64,000 nt of DNA from Cohnella baijiui (GTDB taxonomy: Bacteria; Bacillota; Bacilli; Paenibacillales; Paenibacillaceae), in contig NZ_JAJFOW010000022.1 in NCBI RefSeq assembly GCF_020731285.1, forward strand, positions 40,232 to 104,231. The letters are read 5' to 3'. Of the stretch, positions 53,756-61,868 are shown piece after piece (position 1 is the stretch's first letter; every line of letters starts with the position of its first letter). Below the pieces are notes generated by a model. The model was not told the DNA's origin, ran no database searches, and worked only from the letters and a program-made list of their open reading frames with translations. A program made the position numbers and the translations under genes.

Positions 53756-55761
53756 GATTTTCGAGCCTCCAGCATGCGGACGATGGACGACGCGGCTTCC
53801 GCGCGGGTGGACATCGCCAGCGGCGCGAATTTGCCGCCCGGGGAATCTCCCGTTTTGACGATGCCGGTCTCCTCGGCTTTGGCAACGGCGGGCTTCGCCC
53901 ATTTCGGAATGTCCGCATCGTCGGAGAAGCCGGTCTGCGGCGCATCTTCCGTTGCGAGGCCGGAGGCGCGAATGACCATCGAAATCATTTCCGCATGGGA
54001 AATGTTCGCATTGGGCCGGAACGTGCCGTCCTCATACCCATGGATGATGCCAAGCTTAACCGCCTGCTGTACTGCCTTTACCGCCCAGGCCCCGATTTGA
54101 TCCTTATCCTTGAACGCGAGCGGCGCTCCTTCCTCTCCGGGCTTCAAGCTTCTGACAAGCATACTTGCAAATTCCGCGCGGGTAACGTTCCCGTCGGGCC
54201 GGAATGTGTCGTCCGGATAACCGAATACGATGCCGAGCGATACCGCTTTGGCGATTTCCGCTTCCCGCTTGTGTCCCGCAATGTCCTTCAGCTTCGCCGC
54301 ATCGGTTTGAGGAGCGGGAGGATTGCCGCTCGTTGCGGCGGTCACGGTTACGTCGCAAGTGGCGATAAAGCCTCCATCTACGGTCGTAGCCGTTATTTTC
54401 GCCGTGCCCGGTGCGATGCCCGTCACTTTTCCCATGCCGTCCACTGTCGCCACCGCACTGTCGCTGCTGTTCCACCGGATCCGTTTGTCCACCGCTTCCT
54501 CGGGGACAACCGCTGCCGTTATCGTTTCGCTGTCTCCCGCCCGAAGGCTGGTCGTCTTCTTATTCAAACTTACGGTGCTTGCCCCGACGGTGCCGAGAGC
54601 GACCAAGGAAGTCGATAACGACTTGTAGACCGTGCCGTCGCTCCCGACGACAGGAGCGAAAACTCCAACGCCTCCGGCGGCATATTGCCACTTTACGGTT
54701 CCATCCGGAAGGACCGCATAGAAAACGTCGTTGTCGCTTCCGGCGTAGATCGTGCCATCCCGTCCGATCGCCGGCGTCTGATGTACCCTGCTTCCGGGAT
54801 TGAACTTCCATTTTTCGTTTCCATCGGCATCGAAACCAAGCACCCCGTCAAGGCTTCCGATATAAACCGTACCGTCCGCTGCTACGGCCGGGGTGGCGTA
54901 CACATGGCGATCGCGGCTCCACTTCTTCGAATGGTCCGGATTAACGGCAAAAAGAACGGCTCCCGAATCTTTTGAATATGATTCGACGTAGATCGTCCCG
55001 TCGGCTCCGATCACGGGATGTTCATAAATAGGATTGGATGTCGAAAAAGTCCATTTCACGCCGCCGTTCGGCTTGAAGGCATATAGAAGTCCATTCGTCG
55101 TTCCGGCATAAATCGTCCCGTCCCCTCCGACGGAAGGAGGACCGATCGTGACGCCTTCGGCGTGATAGTTCCACTTTTGCGATCCGTCCGGCTGGAGCGC
55201 ATACAGATTCCCGCTGTCCGCGCCTCCTGCATAGATCGTGCCGTCGGCCCCGATGGCCGGGCTGAGATCCGGGATCCAAATATTTTTTAAAGTTCCCATG
55301 GGGAATTCCCATAGCTTTTCCCCGTCCGGATCGATGGCGCAAACGTATACATACGCTTTTAATTTGGTCGCATCCAACTTGATGACGCCCACGTAGAGCG
55401 TTCCGTCAGCACCCGGAGCGGGCGTGCCGCTCGCGAATCCTCCCAGATCCGTTTCCCATCTTTTACCGCCATCCGGAAGAAACGCAAAAACCTTGTTGCC
55501 TCCGCCCAAGTAGATGGTTCCGTCTTTGCCGATGACCGGGGAAGTAGTCGGGCTTTCTATAGGGGACTTCCACCGGACCTGCGCGGTCGGATTGCCGAGT
55601 ACGATAGGAATGTCTTTGATCAAGAGATCGTTGACATTAAGGTTCTGATCTATCTTCAATTTGGGCGCTTCGGCCGCCGCGGCAGGGAAGGGGAACAGTA
55701 CCGAAACCGAGATCAGGGATGACATAAGCACGATCCCGAATTTTTGTCTGGATGATGACAT
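53752..55761 (-). CDS. PQQ-like beta-propeller/Big2/SLH surface protein (copy B)
   Basis: 669 residues, ATG at 55761 after GAAGGAGGG. Signal peptide about 1-30 (PAAAAEAP). Propeller of the outer-membrane-BamB/PQQ type (about 65-400) with blade motif IGxDGTIYxGS and an ensuing KWxF/KWNY. A Big2 Ig-like domain (about 405-485; VSLNKKTTSLRAGDSETITA), then three SLH units (about 500-669; VTRAEFASMLVRSL, ISHAEMISMVIRAS, STRAEAASSIVRML) that attach it to wall polymer. Its stop overlaps the DUF2207 start. The SLH half is nearly identical in DNA with copy A. Ligand of the propeller unknown. Confidence 0.9.
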   Translation of the reverse strand: MSSSRQKFGIVLMSSLISVSVLFPFPAAAAEAPKLKIDQNLNVNDLLIKDIPIVLGNPTAQVRWKSPIESPTTSPVIGKDGTIYLGGGNKVFAFLPDGGKRWETDLGGFASGTPAPGADGTLYVGVIKLDATKLKAYVYVCAIDPDGEKLWEFPMGTLKNIWIPDLSPAIGADGTIYAGGADSGNLYALQPDGSQKWNYHAEGVTIGPPSVGGDGTIYAGTTNGLLYAFKPNGGVKWTFSTSNPIYEHPVIGADGTIYVESYSKDSGAVLFAVNPDHSKKWSRDRHVYATPAVAADGTVYIGSLDGVLGFDADGNEKWKFNPGSRVHQTPAIGRDGTIYAGSDNDVFYAVLPDGTVKWQYAAGGVGVFAPVVGSDGTVYKSLSTSLVALGTVGASTVSLNKKTTSLRAGDSETITAAVVPEEAVDKRIRWNSSDSAVATVDGMGKVTGIAPGTAKITATTVDGGFIATCDVTVTAATSGNPPAPQTDAAKLKDIAGHKREAEIAKAVSLGIVFGYPDDTFRPDGNVTRAEFASMLVRSLKPGEEGAPLAFKDKDQIGAWAVKAVQQAVKLGIIHGYEDGTFRPNANISHAEMISMVIRASGLATEDAPQTGFSDDADIPKWAKPAVAKAEETGIVKTGDSPGGKFAPLAMSTRAEAASSIVRMLEARKS
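53764..54303 (-). repeat. Long direct repeat: SLH cassette, copy 1
   Basis: About 540 bp nearly identical to 57305-57844 (a few single-base differences per 100 bp), covering all three SLH units of both propeller genes. The identity stops at the linker between SLH and Big2. Confidence 0.88.
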
Positions 55762-55785
55762 CGCGTACCCTCCTTCGGAACGATT

Positions 55786-57213
55786 CTATAGCAGCGCGTG
55801 GCGGTTTGCCGGAATGCCCCCGGCGGTGGCGGCCGCTAGGCGTTTCGTCTCTTCCTCGCTGAACGGAGCGGGTTCAATTTCGTTCAGCTTCCGTGCGGTC
55901 CGAAGCCTGTGGAAGAAGTCCCGGAGAGCATCGTTCGGATATTCTTCCGTTCTCATCGTCGCAATCACGAGCAGTCGGGAACCGGCATCGCTGCGAAGAA
56001 GATAGGAGATCAGCTGCAGCGTTCCTTCATCGCTCCATTGAATGTCGTCCAGCACAAGCAGCAGCGGATCCCGGACCGACAGCATCCGTTCGATCGCTTC
56101 GTACCACCGGTTCACCTGCCAACTTTCGCGAAGGGGACTCGGCTTCGGCAAATCCGGAAATCGTTCCATCAATTCCGGAAGCAATCGGGATAATTCCGAC
56201 TTCGCTTCCATACAGAGCGAGGGCATCGGAACGCTTCGGAGCCAGGTGGTGACCGGCGTGTACGACATCGAACTGACCGATGCGCAGCAACCTGCATACG
56301 CGGTCTGAATCCCTTGCCTGTTTGCCCATTCACTAAAATCCAAAGCAAGTCTCGTTTTGCCGATCCCCGCCTCTCCCTTTAGAAGCAGCAAGGCGGAACG
56401 GCCGGCTGACGCTTGCTTCCAGGCTTCCAGCATGCGCCCCCATTCGCCGAGTCTTCCGATCAAAGGCGTGTTGTCAAGCGGGTTCGCCGGGAGGTCGTCG
56501 TCGGACCGCGTAAGCCGCTCCAAAAGTCGCTCGGTTTCCGCCGAAGGGGCAATGCCGAGCTCGGAATCGAGCACATCTCGCAGTTGCAAATACGTTTGCA
56601 TAACGCCCGCGCGATCGCGATTCAACGCATGCAGCCGCATAATCGTTCGGTATGTTTCTTCACGCAGCGGATTTCGGATCAACAGCTTGTTAGCGGCCAA
56701 TAGGGCCGATGCGTACTCTCTCCTGCTCTCCCATCTCGCGATAAGCCTTTCGAGCACGTTCATCATCGTTTGATCCAGCAGCTCCCGCTTCATGCCGACC
56801 CATTCCTCATAAAATCCGGGCAGAAGTTCGCCCCGATACAATTGATCCGCACGGCGCAATTCGTCCAAGGTTTGCCCTTGCGCCATCCGTTCGAACTCGG
56901 CCACATCCGAATAAACCGGCACCTCCGGATTCCACTGGATGGAAGCCGACGTAATGCTGAAGTATCGGTCGATAGGCGGAAAAGCTTCCCGAATGTCGTG
57001 CAGCAGCTTCCGTAAATTCGATAATGCTTGCTTCTCGGAGGAATCCGGCCAGAAATCAAACGCCAGCTGCTTCCTGCTTCTCGGCATGTCATACGGAAGC
57101 ACCAAATAAGCCAGCAGCAGGCGGGCTTTTCCGCCGCGAATGGTCGAGGTTACATCTTCACCGGCAAGGGAGATTTTCAAGCTGCCCAGCATTTGAAACT
57201 CGCCATGCACCAA
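55786..57213 (-). CDS. Truncated BTAD-STAND regulator (paralogue without TPR part)
   Basis: 475 residues from the TTG at 57213, which has GGGAGTGG 6 nt upstream. It aligns from end to end with the first ~475 residues of the 1112-residue paralogue: BTAD (SRKQLAFDFWPDSSEKQALSN), Walker A LLKGEAGIGKTRLAL, Walker B LLLVLDDIQW. It stops at PANRHALL, just where the paralogue goes on (ADRHSLDLYAETGGN), so about 640 residues of ATPase end and TPR are missing. The stop is 24 bp before the propeller copy B start. Either a recent deletion remnant, or a short DNA-binding form that interferes with the long one. Confidence 0.8.
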   Translation of the reverse strand: MVHGEFQMLGSLKISLAGEDVTSTIRGGKARLLLAYLVLPYDMPRSRKQLAFDFWPDSSEKQALSNLRKLLHDIREAFPPIDRYFSITSASIQWNPEVPVYSDVAEFERMAQGQTLDELRRADQLYRGELLPGFYEEWVGMKRELLDQTMMNVLERLIARWESRREYASALLAANKLLIRNPLREETYRTIMRLHALNRDRAGVMQTYLQLRDVLDSELGIAPSAETERLLERLTRSDDDLPANPLDNTPLIGRLGEWGRMLEAWKQASAGRSALLLLKGEAGIGKTRLALDFSEWANRQGIQTAYAGCCASVSSMSYTPVTTWLRSVPMPSLCMEAKSELSRLLPELMERFPDLPKPSPLRESWQVNRWYEAIERMLSVRDPLLLVLDDIQWSDEGTLQLISYLLRSDAGSRLLVIATMRTEEYPNDALRDFFHRLRTARKLNEIEPAPFSEEETKRLAAATAGGIPANRHALL

Positions 57214-57269
57214 ACCGAGCCACTCCCATCAAAAATCGGGTTTATGCCAATCTAGTTCTGTTTTGCAAT

Positions 57270-57287
57270 CGGATATCGTCATATCCG
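57270..57287. repeat. Short hairpin between propeller gene A and the truncated regulator
   Basis: CGGATAT (57270-57276) and ATATCCG (57281-57287) with a 4-nt loop, just past the propeller gene stop. No T-tract on the minus strand, so at most a weak terminator. Confidence 0.45.
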
Positions 57288-57294
57288 GGGCTAT

Positions 57295-59307
57295 CTATTT
57301 TCGCGCTTCCAGCATGCGGACGATGGACGACGCGGCTTCCGCGCGGGTGGACATTGCTAGCGGCGCGAATTTATCGCCCGGGAAATCCCCCGTTTTGACG
57401 ATGCCGGTCTCCTCGGCTTTGGAAACGGCGGACTTCGCCCATTTCGGAATGTCCGCATCGTCGGAAAAGCCGGTCTGCGGCGCATCTTCCGTTGCGAGGC
57501 CGGAGGCGCGAATGACCATCGAAATCATTTCCGCATGGGTAATGTTCGCATTGGGCCGGAACGTGCCGTCCTCATACCCATGGATGATGCCAAGCTTTAC
57601 CGCCTGCTGAACTGCCATTACCGCCCAGGCCCCGATTTGATTTTTATCCTTGAAGGCGAGCGGCGCTCCTTCCTCTCCGGGCTTCAAGCTTCTGACAAGC
57701 ATGCTTGCAAATTCCGCACGGGTAACGTTCCCGTCGGGCCGGAATGTGTCGTCCGGATAACCGAATACGATGCCAAGCGATACCGCTTTGGCGATTTCCG
57801 CTTCCCGCTTGTGCCCCGCAATGTCCTTCAGGTTCGCCGCATCCGATGGCGAAGCGGGGGGTGGGGTTGCCGCGGCTGGGGGATCGTTTACCGGCGCAGG
57901 AGGAGGGGCGTCCTTGGCGGCGGTTACCGTCACGACGCATGATTTGTAGTATCCTCCATCCTCCGATGTCGCCGTAATCGTAGCCGTGCCTGGGCCAATG
58001 CCCGTCACTTTGCCTGCAGCGTCTACTTGGGCTATGCGATCGTCACCGCTCGACCATAGGATGTCGTGATAGGAAGCGTTGTTGGGCGCAACCGTCGCCT
58101 GCAGCGTCTCGCTCCCCCCCGTTTCCAATTGGAGTACGGTTTTGTTCAGGTTGACGCCGTTCACGGCTACCATGCCGATGGCATATAATTTGCGGTCGCC
58201 GGAACCGATATAGAGCGTGCCGTCCGGGCCGACCGCCGATGCGGCGACGATCTGGCCATTGGTTTTGAACGTCCATTTTTTCGTGCCGTCCGGTTTAATC
58301 GCATAGAGCTTCCAATCGGCCGAACCCACGTAAATGGTGCCGTCCGCGCCGATGGCAGGCGTGGCTACCATAATGCCGTCCGTATCGAATTTCCACTTCT
58401 TCGTTCCGTCGGGCTTGATGGCATATATGCCTGAGCCGCCCGATCCCACATAGATGGTGCCGTCCGCGCCGATGGCAGGCGAGGAATAAACATTGCCTCC
58501 ATACAGCTTTTTATCCAATGGAAATTCCCATTTTACCGTGCCGTCCGGCTTGACCGCATACATTCTCTCGGCGCCGGAAGCGATATAGACGGTGCCGTCC
58601 GCGCCGATCGCCGGCGTGGATTTCACTTCATTGATTGTCGTCAATTCCCATTTCTTCGTCCCGTTCGGTTTGATCGCATAGAGCTTCTTGTCGCGTGAAC
58701 CGACGTAGATGTTGCCGTTCGAATCGAGAGCGGGATTGACACTCATTCCGCCTCCGGTTTCGAACGCCCATCTCTTCGTGCCGTCCGCCTTGAGCGCGTA
58801 GAGCTTCCCATCCTCGCATGCGAAATAGACGGTTCCGTCCGCCCCAATGACCGGTTCGGAATAGATGACGCCTCCCGCATCGAACGCCCACTTCAGCTTT
58901 CCGTCGGGATAAATCGCATATAGCTTGGCGCCGGAGCCGACAAACACGGTGCCGTCTGCGCCGACCGTCGGCGAAGCATACACTTTATCTTTCGTTTCGA
59001 AATCCCACTTCTTTTTCCCCTTGTGATCGACCGCATAGAGCTTCCCGTCCGTCGATCCGACATACACCGTGCCGTCCGCGCCGATGGCAGGCGAAGACCA
59101 GCTGAGCTCTCCGCCGGCTTCGAACGCCCACCGCTCCACACCGTTTGAACTTGGCAAATACAGGTTTGTGTTCAGGATCGGGTTCGCCTCAACCCTGAAG
59201 TCCGGATTCAATTGAAGATCAAGTGCCTTGGCGGAGGGAAGCGGTGCGAGACAGACCGCCAGCAAGGCCAAACAGAAACCGGCAAAAAGCGATTTCTTAT
59301 CGTTCAT
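57295..59307 (-). CDS. PQQ-like beta-propeller/Big2/SLH surface protein (copy A)
   Basis: 670 residues from the ATG at 59307, which gives a normal signal peptide (KKSLFAGFCLALLAVCLA, cleavage near SAKA); an in-frame TTG 13 codons earlier has a ribosome site but an acidic, unsuitable leader. The propeller (about 50-395) is built of repeats IGADGTVYVGSxxxKLYAIKPDGTKKW. Big2 (about 400-480), a Pro/Ala linker, then three SLH units almost identical in DNA to those of copy B. It is wall-bound and extracellular. It is the first gene of the array, with the inverted repeat at 59379-59437 upstream. Confidence 0.9.
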   Translation of the reverse strand: MNDKKSLFAGFCLALLAVCLAPLPSAKALDLQLNPDFRVEANPILNTNLYLPSSNGVERWAFEAGGELSWSSPAIGADGTVYVGSTDGKLYAVDHKGKKKWDFETKDKVYASPTVGADGTVFVGSGAKLYAIYPDGKLKWAFDAGGVIYSEPVIGADGTVYFACEDGKLYALKADGTKRWAFETGGGMSVNPALDSNGNIYVGSRDKKLYAIKPNGTKKWELTTINEVKSTPAIGADGTVYIASGAERMYAVKPDGTVKWEFPLDKKLYGGNVYSSPAIGADGTIYVGSGGSGIYAIKPDGTKKWKFDTDGIMVATPAIGADGTIYVGSADWKLYAIKPDGTKKWTFKTNGQIVAASAVGPDGTLYIGSGDRKLYAIGMVAVNGVNLNKTVLQLETGGSETLQATVAPNNASYHDILWSSGDDRIAQVDAAGKVTGIGPGTATITATSEDGGYYKSCVVTVTAAKDAPPPAPVNDPPAAATPPPASPSDAANLKDIAGHKREAEIAKAVSLGIVFGYPDDTFRPDGNVTRAEFASMLVRSLKPGEEGAPLAFKDKNQIGAWAVMAVQQAVKLGIIHGYEDGTFRPNANITHAEMISMVIRASGLATEDAPQTGFSDDADIPKWAKSAVSKAEETGIVKTGDFPGDKFAPLAMSTRAEAASSIVRMLEARK
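57305..57844 (-). repeat. Long direct repeat: SLH cassette, copy 2
   Basis: Partner of 53764-54303. Differences are mostly at wobble positions, for example acattgctag against acatcgccag near the 3' end. Confidence 0.88.
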
Positions 59308-59378
59308 AGGGAAGTCCCCGTTTTCGTCTGGATGTAGGCATCGCAATGCCCTCCTTTCTTAACGATTGTAAAGCGGCG

Positions 59379-59437
59379 AGCGCTTCAAAAGCGTTTCTTC
59401 GCATCCCGCCCATTTATTGAAACGCTTTTGAAGCGCT
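59379..59437. promoter_or_regulatory. Perfect 19-bp inverted repeat in a divergent promoter region
   Basis: AGCGCTTCAAAAGCGTTTC (59379-59397) and its exact complement (59419-59437), 21 bp apart, centre to centre 40 bp. Each arm contains the palindrome AGCGCTT-like core seen in LacI/GalR-type operators. It lies between propeller gene A (minus) and the stalk-domain gene (plus), so it could control both. Confidence 0.6.
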
Positions 59438-59494
59438 TATCCTGCTATGCTCGTTCTCGATGGATTGATCATGAACTGTGGAGGAAGATAATTG

Positions 59495-60253
59495 ATGAAG
59501 AAGACACGCGTGATTCTGTTGCTCGTCATCACCGCCCTTTTCTCGCTTTCGACCGGAGCGTTCGCCGCCAGCAATCTCACCGAGATCAAAGCTTACCTGA
59601 ACTCGGGGATCAAATACCGTCTGGATGGCAAAGCCTGGCGCCCGCTCGACGACAACGGCAAGGAAGTGCAAGCGATCTCGTATAACGGAACGACGTACTT
59701 GCCTCTTCGCGCCATAGCCAAAGCCTTTGACATTCCGATTACATGGGATGCCGCCACGCAAACCGTCGGGCTTCGCGAGAGCGCCAACCTCACGTTGTAT
59801 TCCAAAGAGGTCAAAGTGGACAATTGGAGCGAAAAGTTCTACGATGTGGCCGACAAAAAGCAACTCGTATTCGGAGATCGCCAGTTTAACGGAGCTTACG
59901 CCTTTTCCGCGGAAAATGTGGGGCTGGGTTGGTATGAGGGCTCGCCCAACTTAAAAATCAACTTCGGCAAAAAATACAATACGTTGCATCTGATTCTGTA
60001 CTCCCCCTCGTCGATGAAGATCCGGGTGATGAACGGCAGCAATCAGCAGTTGAACGAGGAAATCACTCTCGAGGCCGATAAGGTAACGGAACTGGATGTA
60101 AACCTGCAGGGCAGCCAATATGCCGTCGTATCGGCATACGACGCCGATAATCAGGCGGAAAAACCGCTTCTGTATGTGTTGAAGGACAGTTACGCGACGT
60201 CGGCGGCCATGCCGGCTTCGACGGGAACGTCCGGCGGGTCCTCGACGCTGTAA
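59495..60253 (+). CDS. Secreted protein with copper-amine-oxidase N-terminal-like (stalk) domain
   Basis: 252 residues from the ATG at 59495 (GGAGGAAG upstream; an in-frame TTG one codon earlier is possible). Signal peptide to about 25 (STGAFAAS). Then a stalk domain (about 28-95) with the pattern ISYNGTTYLPLRAIAKAFDIPITWDAATQTV, common in Paenibacillaceae surface proteins. The second part (about 100-235) is a beta-rich domain of the NPCBM-like shape (FYDVADKKQLVFG...TLHLILYS), which may bind glycans. Ends in a Ser/Gly-rich tail. Single gene, divergent from the propeller array. Confidence 0.85.
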   Translation: MKKTRVILLLVITALFSLSTGAFAASNLTEIKAYLNSGIKYRLDGKAWRPLDDNGKEVQAISYNGTTYLPLRAIAKAFDIPITWDAATQTVGLRESANLTLYSKEVKVDNWSEKFYDVADKKQLVFGDRQFNGAYAFSAENVGLGWYEGSPNLKINFGKKYNTLHLILYSPSSMKIRVMNGSNQQLNEEITLEADKVTELDVNLQGSQYAVVSAYDADNQAEKPLLYVLKDSYATSAAMPASTGTSGGSSTL

Positions 60254-60276
60254 GCTTCTCTCTAATGGAATCGAAA

Positions 60277-60319
60277 CGGCCTCCATCCGGTGATTACCGG
60301 ACGGAGGCCGTATCTTTTT
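60277..60319 (+). terminator. Terminator of the stalk-domain gene
   Basis: CGGCCTCC / GGAGGCCG outer stem and TCCGG / CCGGA inner stem, then TATCTTTTT. Confidence 0.88.
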
Positions 60320-60495
60320 ACGCCGGAGTCCGCTGCTCGGCTGTAGCCCAAGCGAAGGCGCGACAGTGTTCTTGACATATCCGAAAACCAAACTTCACTT
60401 TTTTGCTATACTGTGACTTATTTTTGTTATTATGAACTGTGACAAGATGTTAATCGCTTGGAAGGTCATAAATTTGTACACATAAGGAGATGAAC

Positions 60496-60951
60496 ATGAT
60501 GGCAAAAAACAAATTACTAAGAATGGACAATGTTGGCATCGTTGTAGAATCCCTTGATGACGCAATTTCTTTTTTCGAGGAGATTGGCTTGAAGCTCGAA
60601 GGGCGAGCTACTGTCGAAGGCGAATGGGCTGGTCGCGTAACCGGGCTGGGTTCACAGCGTGTAGAGATTGCTATGATGGTTACCCCAGATGGCCACAGCC
60701 GACTTGAACTTTCGCGATTTCTCACCCCGCCTACTATTTCAGATCACCGAACTGCTCCTGTAAATGCCCTCGGTTATCTACGCGTCATGTTCACCGTTGA
60801 AGACATTGACGAAATGGTATCCAGACTCACGAAGCATGGTGCTCAGCTCGTTGGCGAAGTGGTTCAGTACGAGGACTCGTATCGGCTCTGCTACATTCGT
60901 GGAAATGAAGGACTTCTAATCGGTTTGGCGGAACAACTCGGTAATAAGTAA
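60496..60951 (+). CDS. VOC-superfamily (glyoxalase/dioxygenase-like) protein, less GC-rich than neighbours
   Basis: 151 residues; the ATG at 60496 has AAGGAG 6 nt upstream (two other ATGs lie within 9 bp). Two betaalphabetabetabeta modules are visible: MDNVGIVVESLDDAISFFEEIGL at the start and YLRVMFTVEDIDEMVSRLTKHG in the second half. VOC enzymes use a metal held by His/Glu residues; candidates are the His in DGHSRLEL and the Glu of that block. The codon use and AT-richer DNA differ from the neighbourhood, suggesting recent transfer. Possible role: resistance or detoxification; substrate unknown. Confidence 0.85.
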   Translation: MMAKNKLLRMDNVGIVVESLDDAISFFEEIGLKLEGRATVEGEWAGRVTGLGSQRVEIAMMVTPDGHSRLELSRFLTPPTISDHRTAPVNALGYLRVMFTVEDIDEMVSRLTKHGAQLVGEVVQYEDSYRLCYIRGNEGLLIGLAEQLGNK

Positions 60952-60958
60952 GTGACAT

Positions 60959-61753
60959 TTAGAAAATCGTCGGGACCATTCCCCCGTCCATGCGGATGGG
61001 GGACCCTTTAAAGGCGGATGCGTAAGGACTGCAAACAAACGCAGCCAGTCTGCCGATTTCGCTTGGCTTGATAAATCGCTGGATTTCCGATTGAGGCAGA
61101 TTTGCGGCCATGAATTGTTTCTCTTTTTCGGCAAACGTCAGCTCTTCATTCGAGTAGATCTGTTCGATGATTTGCTGCACGTTTTCGGAGAGGGTCGGTC
61201 CCGGCAGGATCGTATTGACGGTCACTTCAGCGCCTGCGGTTAACTTCGACAAGCTTTTGGACAACGACAGCAGCATGGATTTGGTCATGCCGTACTGCGG
61301 CATTTGTCCGGAGGGCATAACCGCTTCTTCGCTCGCGATAAAGAGAATGCGGCCAATCCCATGCCCCAACATTTTCGGCAAGTAATATTTGGACAATCCG
61401 TTTGCTGCAAGCACGTTCGTACGGAAGTATCTCTCCCAAACGGCATCGTCGACGTCCTCGTAGCGCATGATCTCATAGATGCCCATGTTGTTCACCAAAA
61501 TATCGACATCCGGGAATTTGGCGAACAAAGCTTCTCTCTGATGCGGATCCGCGATATCGGCCGCAGCGTTTTGAGGATGGGTAGCCGGGAATTGGGATCT
61601 GATCTCTTCTACCGTGCGTTCTGCCTCTTCCTCGTTCCGGCCATTGATGAGAACATGAGCGCCTTCTCTGGCCAGTTCGATGGCGATTGCTTTGCCTATG
61701 CCTTTGGTCGAACCGGTAACGAGAGCCGTTTTATCTTGTAATCCCATATCCAT
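60959..61753 (-). CDS. Short-chain dehydrogenase/reductase
   Basis: 264 residues. Rossmann motif TGSTKGIGKAIA (about 14-25), NNMG (about 88-91), catalytic Ser in ILFIASEEAV and the YGMTK pair (Tyr and Lys, about 152-157). NAD(P)-dependent oxidoreductase of the classical SDR type; substrate unknown. GGAGAAATG precedes the ATG. It is convergent with the VOC gene and 115 bp downstream of the AraC-type regulator gene on the same strand, so probably that regulator's target. Confidence 0.92.
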   Translation of the reverse strand: MDMGLQDKTALVTGSTKGIGKAIAIELAREGAHVLINGRNEEEAERTVEEIRSQFPATHPQNAAADIADPHQREALFAKFPDVDILVNNMGIYEIMRYEDVDDAVWERYFRTNVLAANGLSKYYLPKMLGHGIGRILFIASEEAVMPSGQMPQYGMTKSMLLSLSKSLSKLTAGAEVTVNTILPGPTLSENVQQIIEQIYSNEELTFAEKEKQFMAANLPQSEIQRFIKPSEIGRLAAFVCSPYASAFKGSPIRMDGGMVPTIF

Positions 61754-61868
61754 TTTGTCATTTCTCCTTGCATCTAGGATAGGGACTATCTTACCTCGTT
61801 TAGGTTCATCGGTAACTAGCCTCTTGCGTCAATGATCTTGCACAACCCGCCAAATGATCGAACGCATG

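Noticed and set aside
53752..59307. True PQQ-dependent dehydrogenases
   Set aside because: The blades carry only the generic propeller motif (IGADGTVYVGS...KW); PQQ- and calcium-binding residues of quinoprotein dehydrogenases are not seen, and SLH domains point to a structural or binding role.
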